A DNA stretch of 64,000 bases from Lachnospiraceae bacterium YSB2008 (GTDB lineage: Bacteria > Bacillota > Clostridia > Lachnospirales > Lachnospiraceae): contig JHWR01000007.1 in assembly GCA_000687655.1 (NCBI GenBank), forward strand, positions 62,001 through 126,000. Direction: 5' to 3'. The notes beneath the pieces were generated by a model that was not told where the DNA came from, did not search any database, and saw only the letters and a list, made by a program, of their open reading frames with translations. Below, piece by piece: positions 45,140 to 53,397 of this stretch. The translations under genes and the position numbers were made by a program. Positions within the stretch are counted from its first letter, which is position 1. Every line of letters starts with the position of its first letter.

Positions 45140-45907
45140 ATGCAAGGTGAGCAGAATTTATCATATAGGCTTGGCAATCTTCAGGGCGTAGGAGCAAGAA
45201 AACGTCAGGAGGATTCATTCGCTGTTGCAAATGCATTTGATGTTAATATGATCAGAGAGCAAGGACTGTTCTTCACCGTCTGTGATGGTATGGGTGGTAT
45301 GAAGGATGGCAAGCTTGCAAGCGAGACAGCAGTGGCAAGTCTCAGAAATTCATTTATGGAAATGGACCGTAACGGGGATATATCATCCCAGCTCAGAGAC
45401 AGTGTGTTTAAGGCGTCGGAAGCGGTATTTGATGTTATAGGAGGCAGTGGCGGAAGTACTACTGTAACCGGCATCATCTATAAAGAGCAACTGTACTTCT
45501 CAAGTGTTGGAGACAGCTACTTCTTCCTTCTCAGGAAGGGCAGGCTTTACAGGCTTAATCATGAACATAACTTAAGACATGAGAAATTCCTGTCTGCGAT
45601 ACGTTTCGGAGATATGGATCCGTCTAAGTACATGAACATTCCTGAAGCTGAAGCTCTTACACAGTTCCTGGGTATGGACGGTATGTCAGATGTTGACTGT
45701 ACCGTAAAACCGTTCCCTCTTCTTAGGGGTGATGTGCTTATGGCCTGCTCCGACGGAGTCGGCGGAGTACTCACGGAAGACGAAACGAGAAGGTGTATGT
45801 CCTTTGTTTCCGAAAGGTCCATGTGCCAGCAGATCGAACAGTTCCTGGTTGCTCATGCAAGAAGAAATCAGGATAATTATACGGCACTTATAGTTAAATG
45901 TATTTAG
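45140..45907 (+). CDS. PP2C-type Ser/Thr phosphatase (first)
   Basis: 255-residue soluble metal-dependent phosphatase. PP2C motifs: GARKRQEDSF (motif 1), FFTVCDGMGGMKDG (metal Asp), SVGDSYFFLL, ACSDGVGGVL and RRNQDNYTALIV (metal Asp). It should remove phosphate from Thr/Ser added by the kinases. It differs from the second PP2C gene in length and sequence, so the two probably serve different substrates. Fifteen bases separate it from the FHA gene. Confidence 0.92.
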   Translation: MQGEQNLSYRLGNLQGVGARKRQEDSFAVANAFDVNMIREQGLFFTVCDGMGGMKDGKLASETAVASLRNSFMEMDRNGDISSQLRDSVFKASEAVFDVIGGSGGSTTVTGIIYKEQLYFSSVGDSYFFLLRKGRLYRLNHEHNLRHEKFLSAIRFGDMDPSKYMNIPEAEALTQFLGMDGMSDVDCTVKPFPLLRGDVLMACSDGVGGVLTEDETRRCMSFVSERSMCQQIEQFLVAHARRNQDNYTALIVKCI

Positions 45908-45931
45908 AGTTTTATGAAAGTGAGGAAGAGT

Positions 45932-47299
45932 ATGAAAAGTAGAATGAAGAAATGGTTAGGCGTACTTGTACTTGCAGCCTTCATGGCTTTCGGAGTGCTG
46001 CCAATCAAGTCATCCGCAGCATTTGATACAGGTGTTAGAGATGGTGTTTGCGTTGTTACATCATATCTTATTGATGCAAGCACAGGACTTATTTATGACG
46101 GTGGACAGGGTTCAGGCTTCTTTATAGGTGAGCTTGACAAGAATCCTGAATATCTTATAACAAATCACCATGTTGTTGATACTTATCTCAATTATGGTAA
46201 AGGTGAGAAGTGGCAGGCTCAGCTTACAAACGGAAGTGTTGTGACTGTAAGAGCAACTGTAAGAGTTTACTTTACAGGTGTTGAGTTTGTTGAAGCAAGA
46301 GTTATTGATTATGATGATGTAGCTGACGTTGCAGTTCTCAGAATTGCATCTCCTACAGATCAGAGAAAGGCTCTTCCACTTCACGTTCCTACAGATAATG
46401 ACGTAGGAAGCACATGCTACTGTGTTGGTTACCCTGCAATAGCTGAGAACTTCTATAAGGAAGCTACATCTTCATGGAAGAAGGAAGACTCCAGTGTAAC
46501 AACAGGTACAGTCAGCCGTCTTATCACAATAGCAGGTACAGGCGTTAAGGCTATACAGACAGATGCTCAGGTTAATCATGGAAACTCAGGTGGACCTATG
46601 GTTAATGACGCAGGTGAGGTACTTGGTATCAATTCATGGGGAGTTCAGAATACTGAAGGTGAGCAGGAGAATTACGCATGTGATATCTCTGAAGTAACAT
46701 CAATCCTCAGCAGAAATAATATTACTTACGTTGAGGGCGCAGGTACAAATACTGACCCTTCTACAGAGGATCCTACTACAGAAGCTCCTACACCTGAGAA
46801 GAAGAGTGGTCTTTCAACAGGCGCACTTATAGGTATTATCGCAGGCGCACTTGCTGTTATAGCTGCAATCGTTGTTATCATAATTGTTGCTACAGGAAAG
46901 AAGTCAGCTCCACAGGCAGCACCACAGGCAGCTCCACAGCCAATGCCTGGTCCAATACCTCAGGCAGCTCCACAGAAGAGAGCTATGCTCAGATCAATGT
47001 CTACACAGCATGGTGGTCAGACATTCCCTGTTGGTTCAACACCTGTTATGATTGGTAGAGATCCATCAAGCTGTACTATCGTATATCGTGAAGGTACAGC
47101 AGGTGTCAGTGGAAAGCATTGTCAGGTACAGTTTGATGCAGGTTCAGGTAACTTCATCATTACAGACCTTCGTTCATCTTATGGTACTTTCCTTATGAAC
47201 GGAACCAAGCTTCCTGCAAATACACCATATCAGCTTAAGGCTGGTGACAGTTTCTATGTTGGTGACAAGCAGAACGTTATACGTACTGAATTGGGGTAA
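45932..47299 (+). CDS. secreted trypsin-like protease joined by a membrane helix to a cytoplasmic FHA domain
   Basis: About 455 residues. Signal sequence (1-30), an extracytoplasmic trypsin-like protease domain (about 35-265) with His in LITNHHVVD, Asp in DYDDVADVAVL and Ser in NHGNSGGPMV, a Thr/Pro-rich stalk, a membrane helix (about 298-325), an Ala/Pro/Gln linker and an FHA domain (about 355-455: VMIGRDPSSCTI, VSGKHCQVQF, SSYGTFLMNG). The ATG at 45932 has GAGGAAG upstream; the ATG at 45914 has none. Phospho-Thr binding inside the cell could thus control or localise a protease outside. Codon use (GCAGGT, CTT, ACA) differs mildly from neighbours, hinting at high expression. Confidence 0.9.
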   Translation: MKSRMKKWLGVLVLAAFMAFGVLPIKSSAAFDTGVRDGVCVVTSYLIDASTGLIYDGGQGSGFFIGELDKNPEYLITNHHVVDTYLNYGKGEKWQAQLTNGSVVTVRATVRVYFTGVEFVEARVIDYDDVADVAVLRIASPTDQRKALPLHVPTDNDVGSTCYCVGYPAIAENFYKEATSSWKKEDSSVTTGTVSRLITIAGTGVKAIQTDAQVNHGNSGGPMVNDAGEVLGINSWGVQNTEGEQENYACDISEVTSILSRNNITYVEGAGTNTDPSTEDPTTEAPTPEKKSGLSTGALIGIIAGALAVIAAIVVIIIVATGKKSAPQAAPQAAPQPMPGPIPQAAPQKRAMLRSMSTQHGGQTFPVGSTPVMIGRDPSSCTIVYREGTAGVSGKHCQVQFDAGSGNFIITDLRSSYGTFLMNGTKLPANTPYQLKAGDSFYVGDKQNVIRTELG

Positions 47300-47302
47300 A
47301 AC

Positions 47303-48022
47303 ATGATAGATGTATATGAATACACTAACCAGGGTGGACGCAGCTACAATGAGGACTCAGTTGGCTCTGTATATAAGGACAATACAGGAATCTTTGTAGT
47401 TGCTGACGGACTTGGTGGTCATGCCTTCGGTGAGGTCGCATCTTCGTGTGCAAGAGATACAGTGCTCTCGGATTGGAAGCCGGGAGCACAGGATCCTGTT
47501 GCATGGTTTAACGCGGTCATAACAAAGGCAAATAACAATATATTACAGCTCCAGCAGGAGAAGGGTGAGATCATGAAAAGCACGATAGTAGCCCTTTCTC
47601 TGGATAACGGAAGAGCTGTATGGGCTCATTCGGGAGATTCCAGACTTTATTACTTCCACGACGGATTGATTGCTGAATTCACAGATGATCACAGCGTTGC
47701 ATATAAGAAGTATAAAGCCGGAGAAATCGAACGTGATGAGATAGCAGATGATGACGATCAGTCAGCGCTTCTCAGGACTCTTGGAGGTCCTGACAGGTTT
47801 GAGCCGGATGTCTTCGTTCTGCCGCATCAGGTTGAGGTGGGAGACGCTTTCTTCCTGTGCTCGGATGGTGCGTGGGAGTTTCTCCGTGACGAAGAGATGG
47901 CAGTGGATCTTGCTAAGGCAGATGACGCAAAGCACTGGGCTGAGCTCATGCTTCTTCGAATGATGGACAGAATAAAGGGTGGCAATGATAACCTGACACT
48001 TCAGACTATCATTATCAAATAA
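47303..48022 (+). CDS. PP2C-type Ser/Thr phosphatase (second)
   Basis: 239-residue metal-dependent phosphatase: GRSYNEDSVG, FVVADGLGGHAFGE, AHSGDSRLYYF, FLCSDGAWEFL, GNDNLTL. All metal-binding aspartates are in place. Three bases separate it from the protease-FHA gene, so translation is coupled. Most similar to stand-alone Stp/PppA-type enzymes that reverse PknB-type kinases. Confidence 0.92.
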   Translation: MIDVYEYTNQGGRSYNEDSVGSVYKDNTGIFVVADGLGGHAFGEVASSCARDTVLSDWKPGAQDPVAWFNAVITKANNNILQLQQEKGEIMKSTIVALSLDNGRAVWAHSGDSRLYYFHDGLIAEFTDDHSVAYKKYKAGEIERDEIADDDDQSALLRTLGGPDRFEPDVFVLPHQVEVGDAFFLCSDGAWEFLRDEEMAVDLAKADDAKHWAELMLLRMMDRIKGGNDNLTLQTIIIK

Positions 48023-48051
48023 GCATAAGTCACGTAAGGGGGTAACCTGTT

Positions 48052-49173
48052 TTGAAAAGAAAATTAATACAGAAAATTCTTATCGTGGCATTTGCAATCG
48101 TTATGATGATTGCCATTCCATTTAAAACAAATGCCGCAAAAGGCACACCGGGTGGTGAGAACGGTACAACCGAAACAACTACTGAAAAGCCCGGAAAGAC
48201 GACTGAGTCAACAACTGAATCAACTACAGAACCAAGTGTATTAAAACCGGGACAGCCGCCGGCCTTAACAGAAGAGCCGTCAACGGATGAGGAACCGGGA
48301 GCGGGCGATTCACAGGAGCCTACAACAGAGGCAACCACTGAAAAACCTGGTAAAACGACTGAGTCAACTACAGAGGCTGATACAGATGATTCAGAGACAA
48401 CTACTGAAGAAACAACAAAGCCTAAGAATGAAGACAGGACTGTAGAAGATAAGACAGAGAAAAGTGATAAGGACCTTATTGCAACTAAAGGCGACCCTGA
48501 TAAAGATAAAGAAGGAAAGAGCATTCCTACTACATTTATTATTATCGGTGTTTGTGCACTCGTTGTAATAATCGCACTTATTGTAGTTATTGCAGTTCTC
48601 CTGTCAGCTCGCAAGAAGAATTCGGCACCGGTAACTACTGTAACGCCGGATATACCGCCAAATGATTTTGATGATACACTGCCACCTATTCCGCCGGCAT
48701 TTGCAGCAGGCGCAGCGGACGGAAACAGCGGAGTTCTTGCAGGTCAGGCGGTTGGAGCAAACAGTGGAGTCCTTGCAGGCCAGGCAGTCGGAGCAGGCAG
48801 CGGAGTTCTTGCAGCAGGTGCTGCAGCAGCGGCTGTAAATGCAGTAAGACCGGATGCGACAGTACAGGCGCCTGGATCATTGCCTATTCAGCTCGATATT
48901 TATAATGGCGAGTCACCTACAGGAAGCAGGACACTGTATATGGCACAGGATCTCATCATAGGAAGTGGTCCGAACTGTGATATCATATTCAGTGAGCCTT
49001 ATGTATCAGGTCAGAATACAAGAATATTCCTTCAGAACGGAACAGTTATGATAGAGGATATGAATTCTACCAACGGTACTTATGCAGCAGGACTCAGAGT
49101 GAATAAGGCAGCACCACTTAAGAGTGGTGATGTAATATCCATAGGAGAAGCAGAATTCTGTTTGAAATTCTAA
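48052..49173 (+). CDS. membrane protein with TTE stalk and C-terminal FHA domain
   Basis: 373 residues. Signal sequence (1-27), an exported Thr/Glu/Pro-rich region (about 28-135; ETTTEKPGKTTESTTE-type repeats), a membrane helix (about 160-185), an Ala/Gly repeat linker (NSGVLAGQAVGA units, about 223-257) and a cytoplasmic FHA domain (about 280-373: LIIGSGPNCDII, SGQNTRIFL, NSTNGTYAAG). It has no enzymatic domain and may be an adaptor tethering phosphoproteins to the membrane. TTG start at 48052 with AAGGGGGT eight bases upstream. It is the last gene of the operon. Confidence 0.85.
   Translation: MKRKLIQKILIVAFAIVMMIAIPFKTNAAKGTPGGENGTTETTTEKPGKTTESTTESTTEPSVLKPGQPPALTEEPSTDEEPGAGDSQEPTTEATTEKPGKTTESTTEADTDDSETTTEETTKPKNEDRTVEDKTEKSDKDLIATKGDPDKDKEGKSIPTTFIIIGVCALVVIIALIVVIAVLLSARKKNSAPVTTVTPDIPPNDFDDTLPPIPPAFAAGAADGNSGVLAGQAVGANSGVLAGQAVGAGSGVLAAGAAAAAVNAVRPDATVQAPGSLPIQLDIYNGESPTGSRTLYMAQDLIIGSGPNCDIIFSEPYVSGQNTRIFLQNGTVMIEDMNSTNGTYAAGLRVNKAAPLKSGDVISIGEAEFCLKF
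48724..48816 (+). repeat. 36-bp coding repeats (NSGVLAGQAVGA)
   Basis: Two full units (48724-48759, 48760-48795) and a partial third (to 48816) in the linker between the membrane helix and the FHA domain. Confidence 0.85.
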
Positions 49174-49186
49174 TAATGATTATTCT

Positions 49187-49216
49187 TACGCCGGGTTTTT
49201 ACCCGGCGTATTTTTA
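49187..49216 (+). terminator. rho-independent terminator of the kinase/FHA operon
   Basis: 10-bp stem TACGCCGGGT (49187-49196) with ACCCGGCGTA (49201-49210), followed by TTTTT. Confidence 0.9.
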
Positions 49217-49313
49217 GTATTAAAGATATTTTCTAAAGATACAATAGTTGCCAGCATGGAGAATGAGTAAAATTGGTTTGAGAATTATTAGATGTAGTGA
49301 CAAATTAAAATGA

Positions 49314-49342
49314 TTGTAAGATGGTTAAAACGCTAGTATAAT
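49314..49342 (+). promoter_or_regulatory. sigma-A-type promoter of the DUF4230 gene
   Basis: TTGTAA (49314-49319), 17 bases, TATAAT (49337-49342), about 49 bases before the ATG. Confidence 0.7.
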
Positions 49343-49390
49343 ATTATGGTCTATAAGTAAGCAATAAGATGTTTTTTGAGAGGATAGAGT

Positions 49391-50068
49391 ATGGCGAAGG
49401 AAGAAAGGCAGGAAGTTAAGGCTGAACTGCAGAGATATAAGATGATAAAGACAGTGGCTGTTTCAGCGGTAATAGCGGTTGTGGCCATAATAGCTCTTAT
49501 AATTGTTATTGTAGTAACAAATACAATAAAGGCAAAGAATGCAGCGGAACCGGAAGAGCCGACGGTTACAGTAAGTATGATAGAACAGCAGGTTCAGAGC
49601 TGCAGTGAGCTGACTACAGCAGAGCTTAAGTTCAGAGGCGTGCTTACATTTGAAAAGGGTGATATTCCGATCATCAATAAGAATTCATTTTTCATGATCT
49701 ATGAAGCTGATGTACAGGCAGGAGTGGATTTATCCAAGGCTGAGATTTCCATGACCGATACTGAAGTTATCGTGAAGCTGCCACAGGTAGAGATTCAGTC
49801 CATAGATGTTGATCCGGAATCCATAGAGTTCTATGACAATCAGACTTCTATTTTCAATCCTTCAGGTAAGGAGGATGCGGTAACAGCTATGGAGTACGCG
49901 GTGGATGATGTTAAAGTCCATGCGGATCTTGGAGAGCTTAAAGAGAGAGCAAAGAAGGAAACCAGCTCTATCATAAGCGGAGTGCTCAGCCCGACACTTG
50001 ACGGCAGAACCCTCCGAATTGAATATGAGGAAGAAGAACCAACTACAGCAGATGAACTGACTGAGTAG
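49391..50068 (+). CDS. DUF4230 family membrane-anchored protein
   Basis: 225 residues: a charged start, a membrane helix (about 20-46) and an extracytoplasmic DUF4230 domain (about 60-200; LTTAELKFRGVL, SKAEISMTDTEVIVKLPQ). The family is widespread in Firmicutes and of unknown function. The C-terminal tail and the stop codon lie in a perfect 32-bp tandem duplication. RBS GAGAGGAT. pncB follows after about 90 bases and may be co-transcribed. Confidence 0.8.
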   Translation: MAKEERQEVKAELQRYKMIKTVAVSAVIAVVAIIALIIVIVVTNTIKAKNAAEPEEPTVTVSMIEQQVQSCSELTTAELKFRGVLTFEKGDIPIINKNSFFMIYEADVQAGVDLSKAEISMTDTEVIVKLPQVEIQSIDVDPESIEFYDNQTSIFNPSGKEDAVTAMEYAVDDVKVHADLGELKERAKKETSSIISGVLSPTLDGRTLRIEYEEEEPTTADELTE

Positions 50069-50110
50069 ATATTTGAATAGCAGATGAACTGACTGAGTAG
50101 ATATTTGAAT
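50047..50110 (+). repeat. perfect 32-bp tandem duplication at the 3' end of the DUF4230 gene
   Basis: Units 50047-50078 and 50079-50110 are identical and include the last codons, the TAG stop and ten bases beyond. Only the first stop is used. Confidence 0.95.
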
Positions 50111-50159
50111 GACAGGAAAATAATATGCGGCAGATATTGCAGTTATTAAGGAGGAAAAG

Positions 50160-51614
50160 ATGGCAGTGACGCAGTATGACAAAAGAAATATCAGCATGAT
50201 GATGGATTTTTACGAGATGACCATGGCGTATGGTTACTTTACTGAAAGTGAGAACGATGCGAGAGTTACATTTGATGTATTCTACAGGAGAAATCCGGAC
50301 AACGCTTCATTTTCAGTTTTCGCGGGACTGGAGCAGATCATAGAGTACGTTGAGAATCTTCATTTTGATGAAGACGATATAGAATATTTCAGAAGTCTTT
50401 CTCTTTTTGATGAGAAGTTCCTGAACTTCCTGAAGGATTATAGATTTAAAGGCGATATATATGCATTTCCTGAAGGAACTATCATGTATCCAAATGAACC
50501 GATAGTGACAGTTTCTGCACCGCTCCTTGATGCTCAGCTTATAGAGACTGCATTACTTGCACAGGTCAATCACCAGTCACTTATCGCTACAAAGACAAGA
50601 AGGATAGTTAAGGCTGCAAGAGGCAGAGCAGTTTCTGATTTCGGTGCAAGACGAGCTCATAATGTTGATGCGGCTGTATATGGTGCAAGAGCTGCTTATA
50701 TAGGTGGAGCAACCGGAACAGCAACAGTTCTTGCAGGTCAGATGTTTGATATTCCTATAAGTGGAACTATGGCTCACAGCTGGGTAATGTACCATGATGA
50801 TGAATTCACAGCATTTAAAAAGTATGCTGAGACTTATCCGGATGCAACACTTCTTCTGGTAGATACTTATGATGTTCTTCAGTCAGGTATTCCAAATGCT
50901 ATAAGAGTTGCTAAAGAAGTTCTTCAGCCTATGGGCAAGAGACTTAAGGGCGTCAGACTTGACTCAGGAGACTTAGCACTCCTTTCAAAGCAGGTAAGAG
51001 ATATGCTTGACGATGCAGGGCTCGATGACTGTAAGATAGTTGTTTCTAACAGTCTTGATGAATATACGATTAATTCCATTCTTCAGCAGGGCGGATGCAT
51101 CGATTCATTCGGAGTCGGTGAAAGACTTATAACAGCGAAGAGTGATCCTGTATTTGGAGCTGTTTACAAGATATGTGAAGCTACAAAGGATGGAAAGACT
51201 ATTCCTAAGATTAAGATTTCCGAGAATCATGAGAAGATTACAAATCCGGGAAGAAAGAAGGTATACAGAATCTTCAATTCGGACGGACAGGCTATAGCAG
51301 ATCTTATCGCAGGTTATGATGAGGTTATAGATATGTCACAGCCGTTCAGATATGTGGATCCTGAGAAACCATGGAAGAACAGAAGCTTCGAGAATTGTAC
51401 AGCAAGAGAACTTCAGGTTCTTGCTGTTAAGGATGGTAAGAGAGTTTACGAAAAGAAGACCATGAACTACCTCCGCGATTTTGTTCAGGAACAGCTCAGG
51501 GATGAGATACGTAAAGAGGAACAGCGTTTCGAGAATCCTCATATCCATCTCCTTGCAATGACTCCTGATTATTACGAGATGAAGATGGATCTCCTTAAGT
51601 CTTACGAAGCTTAA
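50160..51614 (+). CDS. pncB: nicotinate phosphoribosyltransferase
   Basis: NAD salvage: nicotinate plus PRPP to nicotinate mononucleotide. 484 residues with YEMTMAYGYF near the start, the family motif DFGARRAHNVDAAVYGARAA, GTMAHSWVMYH, and GVRLDSGDLALL (phosphoribosyl binding), then SNSLDEYTI and GVGERL. Length suits the long bacterial form. RBS AAGGAGG. No NiaR-type site was recognised in the short upstream gap, which holds the 32-bp duplication. Confidence 0.95.
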   Translation: MAVTQYDKRNISMMMDFYEMTMAYGYFTESENDARVTFDVFYRRNPDNASFSVFAGLEQIIEYVENLHFDEDDIEYFRSLSLFDEKFLNFLKDYRFKGDIYAFPEGTIMYPNEPIVTVSAPLLDAQLIETALLAQVNHQSLIATKTRRIVKAARGRAVSDFGARRAHNVDAAVYGARAAYIGGATGTATVLAGQMFDIPISGTMAHSWVMYHDDEFTAFKKYAETYPDATLLLVDTYDVLQSGIPNAIRVAKEVLQPMGKRLKGVRLDSGDLALLSKQVRDMLDDAGLDDCKIVVSNSLDEYTINSILQQGGCIDSFGVGERLITAKSDPVFGAVYKICEATKDGKTIPKIKISENHEKITNPGRKKVYRIFNSDGQAIADLIAGYDEVIDMSQPFRYVDPEKPWKNRSFENCTARELQVLAVKDGKRVYEKKTMNYLRDFVQEQLRDEIRKEEQRFENPHIHLLAMTPDYYEMKMDLLKSYEA

Positions 51615-51695
51615 ACAGTGTTCACTAAGATTTAGAAGACTATATAATGAGTAAGATATAGAGGAACATATAATAAACAAGAAAGAGGAAATGAA

Positions 51696-52184
51696 ATGAA
51701 AGTAGCAATCATAATGGGTTCAACAAGCGATCTTGCAAAGGTTGAGCCTGCAGTAGGAATCCTTAAGGATTACGGCGTAGAAGTTAAGGTTAGATGCCTT
51801 TCCGCTCACAGAGCAGCAAGGATGCTCAGTGAGTTTATAGATGAGATTCATAATGACGGTACAGAGGTTATTATTACAGCAGCAGGTATGGCAGCAGCTC
51901 TTCCGGGAGTAGTTGCCTCACAGACTGTTCTTCCTGTTATCGGAGTACCGCTTTCAGGTTCTGTTCTTGACGGACAGGATGCACTTTATTCTATAGTTCA
52001 GATGCCTCCTGGAATTCCGGTTGCAACTGTAGCTATAAATGGAAGCAAGAATGCTGCTTATCTTGCACTTCAGATTATAGGCATCAAGCATGAGGAGGTT
52101 AAGACCAGACTCCGTCTTGAAAGAAAGTCTATGGAAGAAGCTGCCATGAAGGCAAATGAAGAGGTTATGGCTAAATTCGAGTAA
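51696..52184 (+). CDS. purE: 5-(carboxyamino)imidazole ribonucleotide mutase
   Basis: Purine synthesis: N5-CAIR to CAIR. 162 residues with MGSTSDLAKVEPA, CLSAHRAARM (catalytic His of SAHR kept), LPVIGVPLSGS and LYSIVQMPPGIPVATVAI. The usual GAGGAAHLPG loop reads AAGMAAALPG, so the second conserved His is Ala. No purK adjoins it. RBS AAAGAGGAAA. Separated from pncB by about 80 bases; the next gene starts 12 bases on. Confidence 0.92.
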   Translation: MKVAIIMGSTSDLAKVEPAVGILKDYGVEVKVRCLSAHRAARMLSEFIDEIHNDGTEVIITAAGMAAALPGVVASQTVLPVIGVPLSGSVLDGQDALYSIVQMPPGIPVATVAINGSKNAAYLALQIIGIKHEEVKTRLRLERKSMEEAAMKANEEVMAKFE

Positions 52185-52195
52185 GAGGGAATTGT

Positions 52196-53353
52196 ATGGC
52201 AAAGGAAGGCAAGAAAAAGAATCCGATTCTTAAGGTTCTTAAGGTCATAGGTATCATACTTCTCATCATAATACTGCTTGTGGGAGGTCTTTTCGCATGG
52301 CTTACAGTCAAGGAGTATAAGCCTGAAGATGTTGAAGCGGTGGAGATAGAGAAGGAAGGCGACAATGATTCGTCGAAACTTCCGCTTGGCGATACATTTA
52401 CAATTATGACCTGGAATATGGGCTATGGTGCACTTGGTGAAAATGCTGATTTCTTTATGGATGGCGGTACCGGCGTTATGACTGCTACGGCTGATGAGGT
52501 TGATCAGAATGTTAAAGCCATAGCTGATACTGTGGCTGAATATGACACAGATTTTGTTTTTCTTCAGGAAGTGGACAGAGATTCAAAGAGATCCCATAAC
52601 AAGGATGAATATGCTTCTCTTGCTGATGCTTTGTGCAAGAAAAGTGATGATGCAGATGGTGATGCTTTCCTGACTCATGCATTTGCATATAATTACAAAG
52701 TTCCGTATGTACCTTATCCGGTTCCGCCACTCGGAAAGATAAATGGTGGTATTGCGACCTTCTCAAAGTACGATATGGAAAAGGGTGAAAGAATCCAGCT
52801 GCCATGTCCTTTTAAATGGCCGGTCAGACTGGGTAACCTGAAGAGATGTCTTTTGATAACAAGGATTCCGCTTCTGATGAAGAGTGATCTGGATGATACA
52901 GAGAACATGAAATACCTTGTCCTCATAAACCTTCATCTTGAAGCTTATGATGACGGAGAGGGTAAGAAGGCACAGACAGAACTTCTTAAAGCGCTTCTTG
53001 AATATGAAGCTGAACAGGGCAATTACGTTGTTGCCGGAGGCGACTTCAACCAGACATTTTCCAATGTGGATTCAAGTATGTATCCTGAGCTTCCGGATAT
53101 GTGGCATTGTGGTGCGATAGATGCTGAAACATTTGATGATGGATGGCAGCTTATGATGGATAATACTGTTCCAACCTGCAGATCGCTTGATAAGGCATAC
53201 AAAGGTGCAGATCATGATAATTTCCAGTATTATCTTATAGATGGGTTTATAGTTTCAGGCAATATCAAGGTTGATAAGATTGAAACGGTCGATAAACAGT
53301 TTGTAAATACTGATCATAACCCGGTAGTTATGACATTTACACTGGATGAGTAA
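52196..53353 (+). CDS. membrane-anchored endonuclease/exonuclease/phosphatase-family protein
   Basis: 385 residues: basic start, membrane helix (about 15-38), then an extracytoplasmic EEP (DNase I/sphingomyelinase-like) domain. Active-site motifs are visible: MTWNMGYG, FLQEVDRDS (Glu), VVAGGDFNQ (Asp/Asn) and NTDHNPVV (Asp-His pair). It may be a secreted phosphodiesterase or nuclease; the substrate is unknown. The start (RBS AGAGGGA) lies near the purE stop, indicating co-transcription with purE. Confidence 0.85.
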   Translation: MAKEGKKKNPILKVLKVIGIILLIIILLVGGLFAWLTVKEYKPEDVEAVEIEKEGDNDSSKLPLGDTFTIMTWNMGYGALGENADFFMDGGTGVMTATADEVDQNVKAIADTVAEYDTDFVFLQEVDRDSKRSHNKDEYASLADALCKKSDDADGDAFLTHAFAYNYKVPYVPYPVPPLGKINGGIATFSKYDMEKGERIQLPCPFKWPVRLGNLKRCLLITRIPLLMKSDLDDTENMKYLVLINLHLEAYDDGEGKKAQTELLKALLEYEAEQGNYVVAGGDFNQTFSNVDSSMYPELPDMWHCGAIDAETFDDGWQLMMDNTVPTCRSLDKAYKGADHDNFQYYLIDGFIVSGNIKVDKIETVDKQFVNTDHNPVVMTFTLDE

Positions 53354-53397
53354 TTAGTTTACATAAAATGCAACGAATAGAAACAGAGGATTTAGAA

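Noticed and set aside
48030-48614. 194-codon frame on the minus strand rich in Val/Ser
   Set aside because: It is the antisense of the Thr/Glu repeats of the FHA membrane protein and has no RBS.
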